DNA of 64,000 nucleotides from Rhodocyclales bacterium. GTDB lineage: Bacteria > Pseudomonadota > Gammaproteobacteria > Burkholderiales > Rhodocyclaceae. The stretch covers positions 1 through 64,000 of the forward strand of contig JACRLX010000025.1 in the NCBI GenBank assembly GCA_016235165.1. Direction: 5' to 3'. Below the pieces are notes generated by a model that ran no database searches, was not told the origin of the DNA, and was given only the letters and a program-made list of their open reading frames with translations. Positions 1 to 8,096 of the stretch are shown here, piece after piece (positions within the stretch are counted from its first letter, which is position 1; each line of letters starts with the position of its first letter). Both the position numbers and the translations under genes were made by a program.

Positions 1-135
1 ACGCCCAAGGCGCCCAAACCACATCTGATCAGCGGTACACTTTGGCATCGGCGGAACCTCGTTAATTTCGGCTTAGACACCTGTATTAACGCGCCTCACG
101 GCTGTTCCGCCGACCTCCCCTATGAAATATCCGGG

Positions 136-798
136 CTAGGCGCTGGCGAGGCCGGCGCGGATCGCCAGGCGGGTCAGCTCGGCGGTGTTTGCGACACCGA
201 GCTTGGCCTTGATCCGGGTCAGGTGGTTGCGTACGGTTTTTTCGCTCAGGTTCAGGGTACGCGCGCTATGTTCGACCGTATGGCCCTGTGCCGTGAGCAG
301 CAGGATCTGGAACTCACGGTCGCCCAGCAAGGACAGGCGGGATTGTTCGGGAGCGGCTTGCCGCTGCACCATGGCCGGAATCAGGTCGGGGCTGACGAAG
401 CCGCGCCGCGCCGCGACTTCGCGAACGCCGGCAATCAGGACTTCGGTGCTGCTGGCCTTGGTCACGTAGCCCAGCGCGCCCAGGGCCAGGGCGCGACTGA
501 GCACGATCTCGGTGGCATGTACCGAATACACCAGGATGCCGATTCGCGGGTCGAACTGTGCCAGGCGACGGATCGCTTCCATGCCGCCGTAGCCTTCCAT
601 CGATAGATCCATTACCACCACGTCGGTTGCGTGGTTGCGATACCAGGCGTTGGCTTCCTCGCCGCTGGCGAGGTCGGCGACGACATGCATGCCCGGTTCG
701 GCGCAGAGCAGGCTGCGCAGTCCGGCACGCAAGGCCGGGTGATCGTCGACCAGCAGCACGCGGATGGCGGTAGCCTCGCCGGCGCGTCGGGAACTCAT
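136..798 (-). CDS. NarL/FixJ-family response regulator (receiver + LuxR-type HTH)
   Basis: DNA-binding response regulator of 220 aa. The receiver domain (about residues 12-125) has the acidic pair in LLVDDH, the phospho-acceptor Asp64 in VVMDLSM and the switch Lys114 in YVTKAS. A LuxR-type helix-turn-helix follows (about 150-215, LSEKTVRNHLTRIKAKLGV). The ATG at 798 is chosen because the receiver begins just after it and because it overlaps the stop of the upstream hemerythrin-like gene (ATGA). It is the last gene of a tightly packed minus-strand run and has no adjacent kinase; the kinase at 5368-6894 has its own regulator. Target genes cannot be read from the sequence. Confidence 0.9.
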   Translation of the reverse strand: MSSRRAGEATAIRVLLVDDHPALRAGLRSLLCAEPGMHVVADLASGEEANAWYRNHATDVVVMDLSMEGYGGMEAIRRLAQFDPRIGILVYSVHATEIVLSRALALGALGYVTKASSTEVLIAGVREVAARRGFVSPDLIPAMVQRQAAPEQSRLSLLGDREFQILLLTAQGHTVEHSARTLNLSEKTVRNHLTRIKAKLGVANTAELTRLAIRAGLASA

Positions 799-1004
799 GT
801 CCGGCCTGCTGCCTGGCCAGCCTTCACCACCGCGACATACGCCGCATCCACGGTCAGGACGTGCTGGTAGAACCAGCCGTTGAGAATCTGGTCGCCATCG
901 CCGCGAAACGAGGCGGCGAGGTCGAACAATTGCTTGCACTGGGCATCGATGTCGGGCAGGCCGGTTTCGATGGCGGGCGACCATGTCGCCAGCGGCGTAT
1001 TCAC
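795..1004 (-). CDS. Shortened hemerythrin-like protein (69 aa)
   Basis: The N-terminus (W8, then DIDAQCKQLFDLA) matches the first helix of bacteriohemerythrins, but the usual ligand His is Cys23. The C-terminus (GWFYQHVLTVDAAY) matches the last helix with the His-x4-Asp ligand pair (H48, D53). The central part that normally carries the other His and Glu ligands, roughly half of a normal domain of about 130 residues, is missing. The GTG start at 1004 overlaps the stop of the DUF2189 gene (GTGA), and its own stop overlaps the next start (ATGA), so translation is probably coupled. It cannot hold a normal di-iron centre. It may be an in-frame deletion remnant or a retained miniature protein. Confidence 0.55.
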   Translation of the reverse strand: MNTPLATWSPAIETGLPDIDAQCKQLFDLAASFRGDGDQILNGWFYQHVLTVDAAYVAVVKAGQAAGRT

Positions 1005-1786
1005 GCCGATTCCCGCGGCGCGATCAGCGCGCGATAGGCATGCCAGGTGGCGTGCCCGACCAGCGGCATGGTGACGATCAGGCCAATGAAGGCCGTGGCG
1101 ATGCCGATGGCGGTGAGCAGCACGATCAGCACCGCCCATAGCAGCATCATCGGCAGGTTGCGCACCAGCGCCAGGAAGCTGGCCAGCATGGCGGTGACGG
1201 TATCCTGGTTGCGGTCCAGCATCATCGGGATCGAGACCACGGAAAAGGCGAACACCAGCCCGGCAAACAGGGCGCCGACCAGCACATAGGCGACCAGGAA
1301 TTCGATGTTGTCGAACTTCAGGATCTGCGCCATGAAGCTTTCCATGCTCGGCATGCCGCCCTGGTAGAAGAGGGCGAACATCACCAGCGAGGCGCGCGCC
1401 CAGAGCAGGTAAAGCACGATCAGGATCAACGAATAGATGCCGATCGCGGCAAGGTTGCGGCGCCAGACGGCGAGCGTCGGGGCCAGCGCCAGCGCCTCGC
1501 CGGTTTCGCGGCGGCGCGAGAGTTCATACAGGCCGATGGCGAAGAAGGGGCCGACCAGCATGAAGCCGGTGGTGACGGCGGTAACCAGCTGCACGGCATG
1601 ACGCAGGGCCAGCAGCAGCAACAGGCCGGTTGCGGCGAAGCACAGGCCGTAGAACAGGCTGGCCATGCCGCAGGCGCGCAGGTCGGCGGCGCCGCGCCGA
1701 AGCCAGTCGAAGGGCGCCGCCAGCGGCAGGCCGCTGTTGACCACAGGAAAGGGGTTTTGCGGCCGCTCGGTGCCGGATGGGGTCAC
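1001..1786 (-). CDS. DUF2189-family integral membrane protein
   Basis: Protein of 261 aa with about six hydrophobic segments, the family pattern of DUF2189/COG5473 membrane proteins of unknown function. The GTG start at 1786 overlaps the stop of the alpha/beta hydrolase gene as GTGA; no Met lies close to the start of the recognisable domain, which supports GTG. It is located in the inner membrane between a hydrolase and a hemerythrin-like gene. The position suggests cotranslation with both neighbours but does not reveal a substrate. Confidence 0.8.
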   Translation of the reverse strand: MTPSGTERPQNPFPVVNSGLPLAAPFDWLRRGAADLRACGMASLFYGLCFAATGLLLLLALRHAVQLVTAVTTGFMLVGPFFAIGLYELSRRRETGEALALAPTLAVWRRNLAAIGIYSLILIVLYLLWARASLVMFALFYQGGMPSMESFMAQILKFDNIEFLVAYVLVGALFAGLVFAFSVVSIPMMLDRNQDTVTAMLASFLALVRNLPMMLLWAVLIVLLTAIGIATAFIGLIVTMPLVGHATWHAYRALIAPRESA

Positions 1787-2613
1787 GCGGTAATGAAGCT
1801 GCGCAGGGCGTCGAGCACGGCATCGGGCTGCTCGGCCATCAATGCGTGCCCGGCACCGTCGAGCGTCACGCTGCGCGCGCCGGGAATCGCGGCGACGAGT
1901 TTCGCCGCCGCCTTGGGGTGGGTCATCATGTCCCTGCTGCCGCTGATCACCAGCGTCGCGCAACCCAGTGCGGCGGCGGCTTCCATGCCATGGGTATAGG
2001 CAGTGCACGCCGCCAGGTCGTTGGCCAGTACGCCCACGGGCTGGCGCTCGGCCAGCCGTTTCGCCGCGCCCATCATCCAGATGCCGGGCACCGTGTTGCC
2101 GCCCAGCGCGCCGCGCGGCGAATGCGACCAATTGTTGATCATGTCGATGGCCTTGGCCTCGTTGCTGCGGGCGGCGCTCAACAGGCCATCGGAAACCGGC
2201 ATCGGCACGGCGGTGCCGACCAGGGCAATGCGGCCGATGCGGGCCGGGTGGCGCGCGGCGCATTCGAGCGCGGTCAGCGAGCCCATGCTGTGGCCGACCA
2301 GGGAGACGGATTTCGCCGCCTCGCCAGCGCCGTCCGCCTGGATACCGCTACGCATAACTTTCTCCAGCAACAATTCGATCCAGTCGGCCAGATCCTCGAT
2401 CGAGGGCAGCGGTGCGCCGCCGCTGCGGCCGTGGCCGGGCAGGTCGACCGCCAGCACGCCGAAGCCATGGTGGGCGAACCAGCGGCTTTGCAGCAGCCAG
2501 ACACTGTGGTCGTTCTGGGCGCCGTGGATGAAGACGACCGTGGGCAGGCTCGCATCGAAGGGCTTGCCACCGGTATAGGCGTAGGCGGCGTGGCCGTTGA
2601 GTGCCAGCTCCAT
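1783..2613 (-). CDS. Alpha/beta-fold hydrolase
   Basis: Protein of 276 aa with the alpha/beta hydrolase fold: oxyanion-loop motif VVFIHGAQNDHSVW (about 27-40), DLPGHGRSGG (57-66), nucleophile Ser109 in GHSMGS, and the catalytic His in GAGHALMAEQ near the C-terminus. The class includes esterases, lactonases and haloperoxidase-like enzymes; the substrate is unknown. The ATG at 2613 lies 2 nt after the metY stop, so it is cotranscribed with that gene and possibly acts on a related thioester or ester, which is inference only. Its stop overlaps the GTG of the DUF2189 gene. Confidence 0.85.
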   Translation of the reverse strand: MELALNGHAAYAYTGGKPFDASLPTVVFIHGAQNDHSVWLLQSRWFAHHGFGVLAVDLPGHGRSGGAPLPSIEDLADWIELLLEKVMRSGIQADGAGEAAKSVSLVGHSMGSLTALECAARHPARIGRIALVGTAVPMPVSDGLLSAARSNEAKAIDMINNWSHSPRGALGGNTVPGIWMMGAAKRLAERQPVGVLANDLAACTAYTHGMEAAAALGCATLVISGSRDMMTHPKAAAKLVAAIPGARSVTLDGAGHALMAEQPDAVLDALRSFITA

Positions 2614-2615
2614 GC

Positions 2616-3899
2616 TCAGGTCTTGGCAGCGGCGGCCAGGCCGCGATTCAGGTCTTCGAGCAGGTCGCCGGCGTCTTCGAGTCCGATCGACAGGCGAATG
2701 GTGCCGGGGTGGATGCCGGCGGCGACCAGCGCGTCGTCGGACATGCGGAAATGCGTGGTCGATGCCGGATGGATCACCAGCGATTTGGCGTCGCCGACGT
2801 TGGCCAGATGCGAGAACACACGCAGCGCCTCGATGAATTTGCGTCCCGCCGCACGGCCGCCCTTGAGCGTGAAGCTGAATACCGAGCCGGCCCCGCGCGG
2901 CAGCAGTTTTTGCGCCAGCGCGTGGTCGGGATGGGATTCGAGTTCCGGGTAGGCGACACCGGCTACCGCCTCGCTTCCGACCAGATGCGCGACCGCCTGC
3001 CGTGTGTTGGCGATGTGGCGCTCCATGCGCAGGGGCAGGGTTTCCACGCCTTGCAACAGCTGGAAGGCGGTGAGCGGGCTCATGCAGGCGCCGAAGTCGC
3101 GCAGGCCCTCGCGACGCGCGCGCATGAGGAAGGCGGCGATCGGGGATTCCTCGCCGAAATCCATGCCGTGGAAACCCTCGTAAGCTTCCGTCAGCGTCGG
3201 AAACTTGCCGGACCTGTCCCAATCGAAGGCGCCGCTGTCCACCAGCAGACCACCGATGGCGACGCCATGGCCACCGAGGAACTTGGTGGCGGAATGGAAG
3301 ATCAGGTCGGCGCCGTGCTCGAAGGGCTGCATCAGCCAGGGCGTGGTGAAGGTGCTGTCCACCAGCAGCGGCAGGCCGTGTTCATGCGCCAGCGCGGATA
3401 CCGCCGGAATGTCGAGCACGTCGAGGCCGGGATTGCCCAGTGTCTCGCCGAATAGCAGACGCGTCTCGGGACGGATCGCGGCGCGCCAGGCGTCGAGGTC
3501 GCGCGGGTCGACGAAGCTGGTCTGGATGCCGAAACGCGGCAGCGTGTAATCGAGCAGGTTGTGCGAACCGCCATACAGCGAGCGGCTGGCGACGATATGG
3601 CTGCCGGCGCCCATCAGGGTGACGATCGCCAGGTGCAGCGCGGCCTGGCCGGAGGCCACTGCGATGGCACCGGCACCGCCTTCGAGGGCGGCGATGCGCT
3701 CTTCGAGCACGGCGTTGGTCGGGTTGGAAATGCGCGAATAGACGTGGCCGCCGCGCTCCATGTTGAACAGTGCCGCCGCCTGGTCGGCATCCTTGAAGAC
3801 GAAGGAGGTGGTCAGGTAGATCGGCGCCGCCCGCGCGCCGAAGCGTTCGTCCGGCACCTGTCCCGCATGCAGGGCCAGCGTATCGAAGTTGTATGTCAT
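2616..3899 (-). CDS. metY: O-acetylhomoserine sulfhydrylase (MetY type)
   Basis: PLP enzyme of the Cys/Met metabolism family, 427 aa, the usual length of O-acetylhomoserine aminocarboxypropyltransferases. It forms homocysteine from an acylated homoserine and sulfide. Signature regions seen are YSRISNPTN (about 54-62), VASGQAALH (81-89) and the PLP lysine K206 in HSATKFLGGHG. A MetZ-type O-succinylhomoserine sulfhydrylase is the main alternative, but length and the N-terminal LALHAG pattern favour MetY. It follows the DUF465 gene by 9 nt and precedes the hydrolase by 2 nt. Confidence 0.9.
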   Translation of the reverse strand: MTYNFDTLALHAGQVPDERFGARAAPIYLTTSFVFKDADQAAALFNMERGGHVYSRISNPTNAVLEERIAALEGGAGAIAVASGQAALHLAIVTLMGAGSHIVASRSLYGGSHNLLDYTLPRFGIQTSFVDPRDLDAWRAAIRPETRLLFGETLGNPGLDVLDIPAVSALAHEHGLPLLVDSTFTTPWLMQPFEHGADLIFHSATKFLGGHGVAIGGLLVDSGAFDWDRSGKFPTLTEAYEGFHGMDFGEESPIAAFLMRARREGLRDFGACMSPLTAFQLLQGVETLPLRMERHIANTRQAVAHLVGSEAVAGVAYPELESHPDHALAQKLLPRGAGSVFSFTLKGGRAAGRKFIEALRVFSHLANVGDAKSLVIHPASTTHFRMSDDALVAAGIHPGTIRLSIGLEDAGDLLEDLNRGLAAAAKT

Positions 3900-3908
3900 G
3901 CCATTCGC

Positions 3909-4127
3909 CTAGGCGTATTCGTCGGGATCGAGCAGGCGCTCCAGTGCGGAGATGCGGTCCTTGATCAGCAGCTTGCGCTTTTTCAGGCGCCGCACCATCA
4001 GGTCGTCGTCGGGCGGCGTCGTCGTCAGGCGCTCGATGGCCTCATCCAGATCGCGATGTTCGACGCGCAACTCGACCAGCTTGGCGCGCAGGGCCTCGGA
4101 AGTCTCGGGAGCGTCGTTGGCGGCCAT
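3909..4127 (-). CDS. DUF465 (YdcH-like) small coiled-coil protein
   Basis: Protein of 72 aa, highly charged and helical, with the DUF465 pattern: L-x-x-E-H-x-x-L-D-x-x-I in the first half (VEHRDLDEAIERL) and L-K-K-x-K-L-x-x-K-D-x-I (LKKRKLLIKDRISALE) in the second. The family is widespread in proteobacteria and has no firm function. It lies 13 nt after the CBS gene stop and 9 nt before metY, so it is part of the same transcription unit. Confidence 0.8.
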   Translation of the reverse strand: MAANDAPETSEALRAKLVELRVEHRDLDEAIERLTTTPPDDDLMVRRLKKRKLLIKDRISALERLLDPDEYA

Positions 4128-4140
4128 CGCGCGCGTGTCG

Positions 4141-4572
4141 TCAACTGGCGATGTACTGTTCCAGTTGCTGGATCAGGAAGCGCTGTTCGGAGATGGTTTC
4201 CTTGACCAGATCGCCGATCGAAACCATGCCGATCACCTTCTTCGACGCATCCAGGATGGGCAGGTGCCGTATGCGTTTCTCGGTCATCAGGGCCATGGCC
4301 TGATCGACCGTTTGCTCTGGCAGGGCGTAGAGCACTTTTTCGGTCATGATTTCCCGAACCAGGGTCTCCTTCGACGATTTGCCGAGCAGGATGACCTTGC
4401 GTGCGTAGTCGCGTTCGCTGAATATGCCGGCCAGCTGGCCATCGCGCATCACCAGCAGGGCGCCGATGTCGTTCCTCGCCATCAGTTCGAGGGCCGAAAA
4501 CACCGAATCGTCGGGCCCCACCGTCAGCGGCACGCGCGGCGTCGGCCCCAGCAGCTGTTTCATGGACTTCAT
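4141..4572 (-). CDS. Tandem CBS-domain protein
   Basis: Stand-alone CBS pair (143 aa). CBS1 spans about residues 12-65 (VFSALELMARNDIGALLVM, IFSERDYARKV) and CBS2 about 78-130 (AMALMTEKRIRHLPIL, GMVSIGDLVK). Such proteins bind adenine nucleotides and act as energy-state or redox sensors; no catalytic domain is present. The first ATG (4572) is chosen over the one at 4563 because a strong AGGAGG-like site precedes it. It is probably cotranscribed with the two-component genes upstream across a 152-nt gap. Confidence 0.88.
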   Translation of the reverse strand: MKSMKQLLGPTPRVPLTVGPDDSVFSALELMARNDIGALLVMRDGQLAGIFSERDYARKVILLGKSSKETLVREIMTEKVLYALPEQTVDQAMALMTEKRIRHLPILDASKKVIGMVSIGDLVKETISEQRFLIQQLEQYIAS

Positions 4573-4724
4573 GGTACGTCCTCCTCTCCGGTCAGGTGGC
4601 TGTGTTCAGCCGGTTGTTGTGGTGGATGGCGAAGGCGCCGAATCCGGTCGTCGCGGCCTATTTTGCAGGAAGTTCGCGTCGCGGTGTTTGTCGATGGAGA
4701 CAGAAATTTCGCTGATGGTCGGGA

Positions 4725-5366
4725 TCATTCCGCCAGGCCGTGTTCGAGGCCGTAGCGGATCAGTTCCGCGGTGCTGCGCAGTCCCATTTTTTCGAGCAGG
4801 CGGGCGCGATAGGTGCTCACCGTGGCGACGCCGAGGTTGAGGGTTTCGGCGACCTGGGTCAGGGTCTTGCCGGCGGCGATCAGTTTCAGCACTTGGTATT
4901 CGCGGTCGGTGATGCGTTCGTGGGGCGATTTTTCCGTGTCCTCGGAGATCGCGTCGGCGAGTTGCTGTGCCACCGCGGGGCTCAGGTATTTCTTTCCCGA
5001 CGCCACCTGGCGAATGGCATTCACCAGTTGCTCGGGCGCGCTCTGCTTGGTCAGGTAGCCCGAGGCGCCGGCCTTCAATGCACGCACGGCGTATTGCTCC
5101 TCGGGGTGCATGCTGAGGATCAGCACCGGCAGGCGGGGAAATTCCTTTTTCAGTTGCTTGAGGGTATCGATGCCGTTGCGGTTGGGCATCGAAACGTCGA
5201 GCAGGAAAACGTCCCAGGGTTGCTGGCGTGCCAGGGCAAGGGCCTCGGCGCCGTCGTCGGCTTCGCCGGTGACCAGCATGTCCTCGGTTTCGGAAAGTAT
5301 CTGCTTGAGGCCCTGGCGCACGATGGCGTGGTCATCGGCGATCAGGACGTTGATTTTTTCGGCCAT
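4725..5366 (-). CDS. NarL/FixJ-family response regulator, partner of the adjacent kinase
   Basis: Response regulator of 213 aa. Receiver: DD at 11-12, phospho-acceptor Asp57 in FLLDVSMPNRNG, Thr/Ser in LILSMHPEE, Lys107 in GYLTKQ. LuxR-type HTH at the C-terminus (about 150-205, ITDREYQVLKLIAAGKT). The start at 5366 begins the receiver and lies 1 nt after the kinase stop, which points to a cognate pair. The architecture resembles UhpA/NarL-type regulators of small-molecule or redox responses; the stimulus is unknown. Confidence 0.92.
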   Translation of the reverse strand: MAEKINVLIADDHAIVRQGLKQILSETEDMLVTGEADDGAEALALARQQPWDVFLLDVSMPNRNGIDTLKQLKKEFPRLPVLILSMHPEEQYAVRALKAGASGYLTKQSAPEQLVNAIRQVASGKKYLSPAVAQQLADAISEDTEKSPHERITDREYQVLKLIAAGKTLTQVAETLNLGVATVSTYRARLLEKMGLRSTAELIRYGLEHGLAE

Positions 5367-5367
5367 G

Positions 5368-6894
5368 TCAGAACAGCTTGCGCTGCAATTCCTCTTCCGT
5401 CGGTGGTTCGCCGGCACTGGCCTCGGGCACGCGCAGCACCAGGTGGGTGCCGCCATGCTCCGCCGCGCCGATGGTGAATTCCCCGCCCAGGCTCGATACC
5501 CGCTCGCGAATTCCACGCAGGCCGAACGACCTGGGTTTCTGCATGTCGTGCGGCGAAATGCCGCGGCCGTTGTCCCGGATTTCGAGCAGGATGTTACCGC
5601 TTTCGCGGCTCAAGCGCATCACCACCAGCGAGGCGTGGGCATGCTTGGCGACATTGGTCAGGGCTTCCTGGGCGATGCGGAACAGCGCCAGCGAGGTGTC
5701 GGGTTCCGGTTCGATGCCGTCCTCGTCGCATTGCACGCGACAGGAAATGCTGAACCGCTGCGTGAAATCTTCCGCCTGGCATTCGATCGCGGCGGGCAGG
5801 CCGAATTCCTTGAGGATGCCGGGGCGCAATTCGCGCGCAACCCGGCTGGCGGTACTCATCGCCTGGTTCAGCAGGGTCTCGATGGAGTGCGCCTTGTCGC
5901 GCAGCCTGGTGGCGTCGGCCGGTAGCTTGGCGGCCAGTTGCGCCGCCTCGATCTTGAGGAAAACGAGGATAGAGCCGAGTTCGTCGTGGATGTCGCGCGA
6001 GATGCGCTCGCGTTCTTCTTCCTTGGCGGCCTCGAGGTGGCTGGACAGCTCGGCCAGCTGCTGGCGCGAGCCGCGCAGCTCGGCTTCGTTTTCCTTGCTC
6101 TCGGTGATGTTGGTGGCGATGCCGCGCCACTCGACGACGCCATTGTCGAAACGGTGAGGTGTGGAGCGCAGGTTGATCCATTTCTGCCGGGTGCGGCCCC
6201 GGGTGTGGCCCTCCCAGTTGAGCAGGGTGCCGTGCAGCGCGGAATCGCGCAGCGCGCCTTCCAGGCTCCTGCGGCGCTCGTTGTCGAAGGCGTCGAACAG
6301 TTTGTCGGCGGAGGCCAGCAGGTGTTGCTGCTTGAAGCCGAACAGCTTCTGGCAGCCTTCGCTGACAAACAGGAAGCGATACTCGCCACCCTCGTCGCGC
6401 CGCAAATGAAACAGCATGCCGGGCAAGTTGGAGGCCAGGGCATCGAAGCGCGCCTGGCTTTCATTGAGCATTTCCAGCGCCGCGCGATGGTCGCCGCGAT
6501 GACGCGCTTCACGCACTTCGCGGTCGATCGCCGGCAGCAGGTGATCCAGCCGGTCGGCGTCGACCACGTCGCGAACGCCCATCGCCATCGCCGCGCCGAC
6601 GCTCAGCCGGCCGTTCGGCGCCGCAAGCACGATGACCGGCAGATCGTTGCCGGATTCATTGACCAGATCGAGGGCGACAGCAAGGTCGAGCGTGATTGCG
6701 TCGTTCAGGTAGAGGGCCAGATCCCATGCCTGGTCGTGCATGGCCTGGCGCAAGGAGTCGGCGCTGGCGACACGGTGAATATGGCAGTCCCGGTCCGGCC
6801 CTTCGAGCAATTCGCGCAGTCCGGCCGGCGCGTCGTGGCGACCTGCGATGATCAGCAGGTTCAGGGACTGGCGGGGGGCGGAACTGGCTGTCAT
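5368..6894 (-). CDS. NarX/UhpB-type sensor histidine kinase with pseudo-receiver and PAS domain
   Basis: Cytoplasmic kinase of 508 aa. Residues about 11-125 resemble a receiver domain but lack the acidic pair (LLIIAGRHD) and a clear phospho-Asp, so they look like a pseudo-receiver. A PAS domain spans about 145-265 (FLFVSEGCQKLFGF to WRGIATNITESK). A HisKA_3 helix holds the phospho-acceptor His303 in SRDIHDELGS, followed by an HATPase domain (N box QEALTNVAKHAHA, G1 DNGRGIS, G2 FGLRGIRERVSSLGG). No membrane segment is present, so it senses a cytoplasmic signal. The next gene is its likely regulator. Confidence 0.92.
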   Translation of the reverse strand: MTASSAPRQSLNLLIIAGRHDAPAGLRELLEGPDRDCHIHRVASADSLRQAMHDQAWDLALYLNDAITLDLAVALDLVNESGNDLPVIVLAAPNGRLSVGAAMAMGVRDVVDADRLDHLLPAIDREVREARHRGDHRAALEMLNESQARFDALASNLPGMLFHLRRDEGGEYRFLFVSEGCQKLFGFKQQHLLASADKLFDAFDNERRRSLEGALRDSALHGTLLNWEGHTRGRTRQKWINLRSTPHRFDNGVVEWRGIATNITESKENEAELRGSRQQLAELSSHLEAAKEEERERISRDIHDELGSILVFLKIEAAQLAAKLPADATRLRDKAHSIETLLNQAMSTASRVARELRPGILKEFGLPAAIECQAEDFTQRFSISCRVQCDEDGIEPEPDTSLALFRIAQEALTNVAKHAHASLVVMRLSRESGNILLEIRDNGRGISPHDMQKPRSFGLRGIRERVSSLGGEFTIGAAEHGGTHLVLRVPEASAGEPPTEEELQRKLF

Positions 6895-6922
6895 GGTCGC
6901 GGCTAACTCGGTGATCCGCGAG

Positions 6923-6949
6923 TTTATAGCGGATCGGCTCCGCTATAAT
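6923..6949. promoter_or_regulatory. Palindromic bidirectional promoter between kinase gene and tRNA-Thr
   Basis: A perfect 9-bp inverted repeat (TATAGCGGA at 6925-6933 and TCCGCTATA at 6939-6947, 5-nt spacer) overlaps a -10-like TATAAT at 6944-6949 reading toward the tRNA, and a TATAAA on the minus strand at 6928-6923 reading toward the kinase. Clear -35 boxes are not seen. Basis: sequence; promoter function is inferred. Confidence 0.5.
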
Positions 6950-6959
6950 CCGCGCCCGT

Positions 6960-7035
6960 GCCGGCATAGCTCAGTTGGTAGAGCAACCGCCTTGTAAGCG
7001 GTAGGTCGTCAGTTCGATTCCGACTGCCGGCACCA
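6960..7035 (+). tRNA. tRNA-Thr (anticodon TGT)
   Basis: 76-nt cloverleaf with encoded CCA. Acceptor arms GCCGGCA (6960-6966) and TGCCGGC (7025-7031), D arm GCTC...GAGC, anticodon stem ACCGC/GCGGT with loop CTTGTAA (anticodon TGT), T loop TTCGATT, discriminator A then CCA. The T stem (GTCAG/CCGAC) has one A-C mismatch at the usual 52-62 position. Downstream to 7099 nothing else is recognised. Confidence 0.95.
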
Positions 7036-7099
7036 TTAAACCAAGTAGTTAACGGCTTTATTGCTACGGACCAATCGAGCAATCGGAGTCTGGGCGTGG

Positions 7100-7522
7100 C
7101 TATTCAAGCATTTTCGATACTTCGGCTATCAGGGAGCCGGCCAGATCACATAACTCCGTGATGGCGGCTTCATCTACTTCCAGAAATCCCTCGTACTCAG
7201 CCAGATTCCGTTTCTGATGAGCGGCATCCAGCACTCGCCAGCGGGGCGCAGGCCAATTCAAGGTATACGTGAGACACTGGAACACGGTGTATCGGTTTTC
7301 GCTGCGATAGCCATGCCAGCGAAGGGCGGTCAATGCAGCCGCGTGGGCGGCGTTGTAGGCACTGGTGAAGCGACCTTCAATGGAGAGTTTTGTCAGTCGA
7401 GCATCTTCCAGACGGGTTCTCGCCATCGCCAACATCCGCCTTGCCTCGGCTTCGTTGCGCGGTTCGGCCTTGAGTTGGCCGATGCGGACCAGGTTATCGA
7501 GCGCGGGCAAGCTCACGGGCAT
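7100..7522 (-). CDS. HEPN-domain protein, probable toxin of a MNT/HEPN pair
   Basis: All-helical protein of 140 aa with the HEPN features: helix RFTSAYNAAHAAALTAL (about 51-67) and the conserved polar motif RNLAEY (R105-N106 ... Y110) where HepT-type toxins have R-x4-6-H; here the last residue is Tyr. HEPN partners of minimal nucleotidyltransferases are usually RNases inhibited by AMPylation. It overlaps the 3' end of the nucleotidyltransferase gene by 29 nt. The ATG at 7522 is preferred over a TTG two codons upstream; GGAG abuts the ATG, so the start is not certain. Confidence 0.8.
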   Translation of the reverse strand: MPVSLPALDNLVRIGQLKAEPRNEAEARRMLAMARTRLEDARLTKLSIEGRFTSAYNAAHAAALTALRWHGYRSENRYTVFQCLTYTLNWPAPRWRVLDAAHQKRNLAEYEGFLEVDEAAITELCDLAGSLIAEVSKMLE

Positions 7523-8084
7523 CTCCAATCAAAGGAAGAATGGGCTGCGCCAGGACGCGATTCACAAATGAATCGGGTTCGGCACGGCGGCGCTCAAACT
7601 CCGCGGGGGTGTAACACGTTGGATTGATTTTCCGTCCTAATTGCGCCTCCAGTGGTACCAGCAATTCGAGGACACTACTCAGCAACAAGTTCTCGCCGAT
7701 AAGCATCACGTCTATGTCGCTTTGCGCCGTGTCGGTTTGTTTCGCCACGGAGCCGTAAACCCATGCCCCTTGCAGACCGGGGGCCAGAGGTAGTAGCGCT
7801 TCGCGCAACAGGGGTTCCACCCCAAGTGTCTTTCGCGTCAGTCCGACCAACTCACTAAAAACCGGGCTTTGTGGATTGGCCTGGAATCGTCTCAGGTTGC
7901 CGACTCGCTCGGAACGGACCAGACCCGCATCGGCCAGTCGGTTCAATTCCCTTTGCAGGGAGGCACTTCCCAAGCCCGTTAGGCGACGCAATTCACTCAG
8001 GTGATAGCCACGTTCAGGCTGGCCAAAAAGCCATTGAAAGACGCGGGATTGGCTATCAGTGAAAAGAGAAGCGGCGATCGACAT
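7494..8084 (-). CDS. Winged-helix + minimal nucleotidyltransferase (MNT) protein, probable antitoxin
   Basis: Protein of 196 aa. Residues about 10-75 form a winged helix-turn-helix (LSELRRLTGLGSASLQREL, then the wing around SERVGNLRRF). Residues about 90-196 are a minimal nucleotidyltransferase with the GS...DxD signature (G111-S112 and D123-I-D125). MNT proteins AMPylate their HEPN partner in the known pairs. The DNA-binding domain suggests autoregulation at the palindromes just upstream. ATG at 8084 is chosen; an in-frame TTG nine codons earlier lies inside the putative operator. It is followed by the overlapping HEPN gene. Confidence 0.82.
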   Translation of the reverse strand: MSIAASLFTDSQSRVFQWLFGQPERGYHLSELRRLTGLGSASLQRELNRLADAGLVRSERVGNLRRFQANPQSPVFSELVGLTRKTLGVEPLLREALLPLAPGLQGAWVYGSVAKQTDTAQSDIDVMLIGENLLLSSVLELLVPLEAQLGRKINPTCYTPAEFERRRAEPDSFVNRVLAQPILPLIGDARELARAR

Positions 8085-8096
8085 AGCCAAATAATA

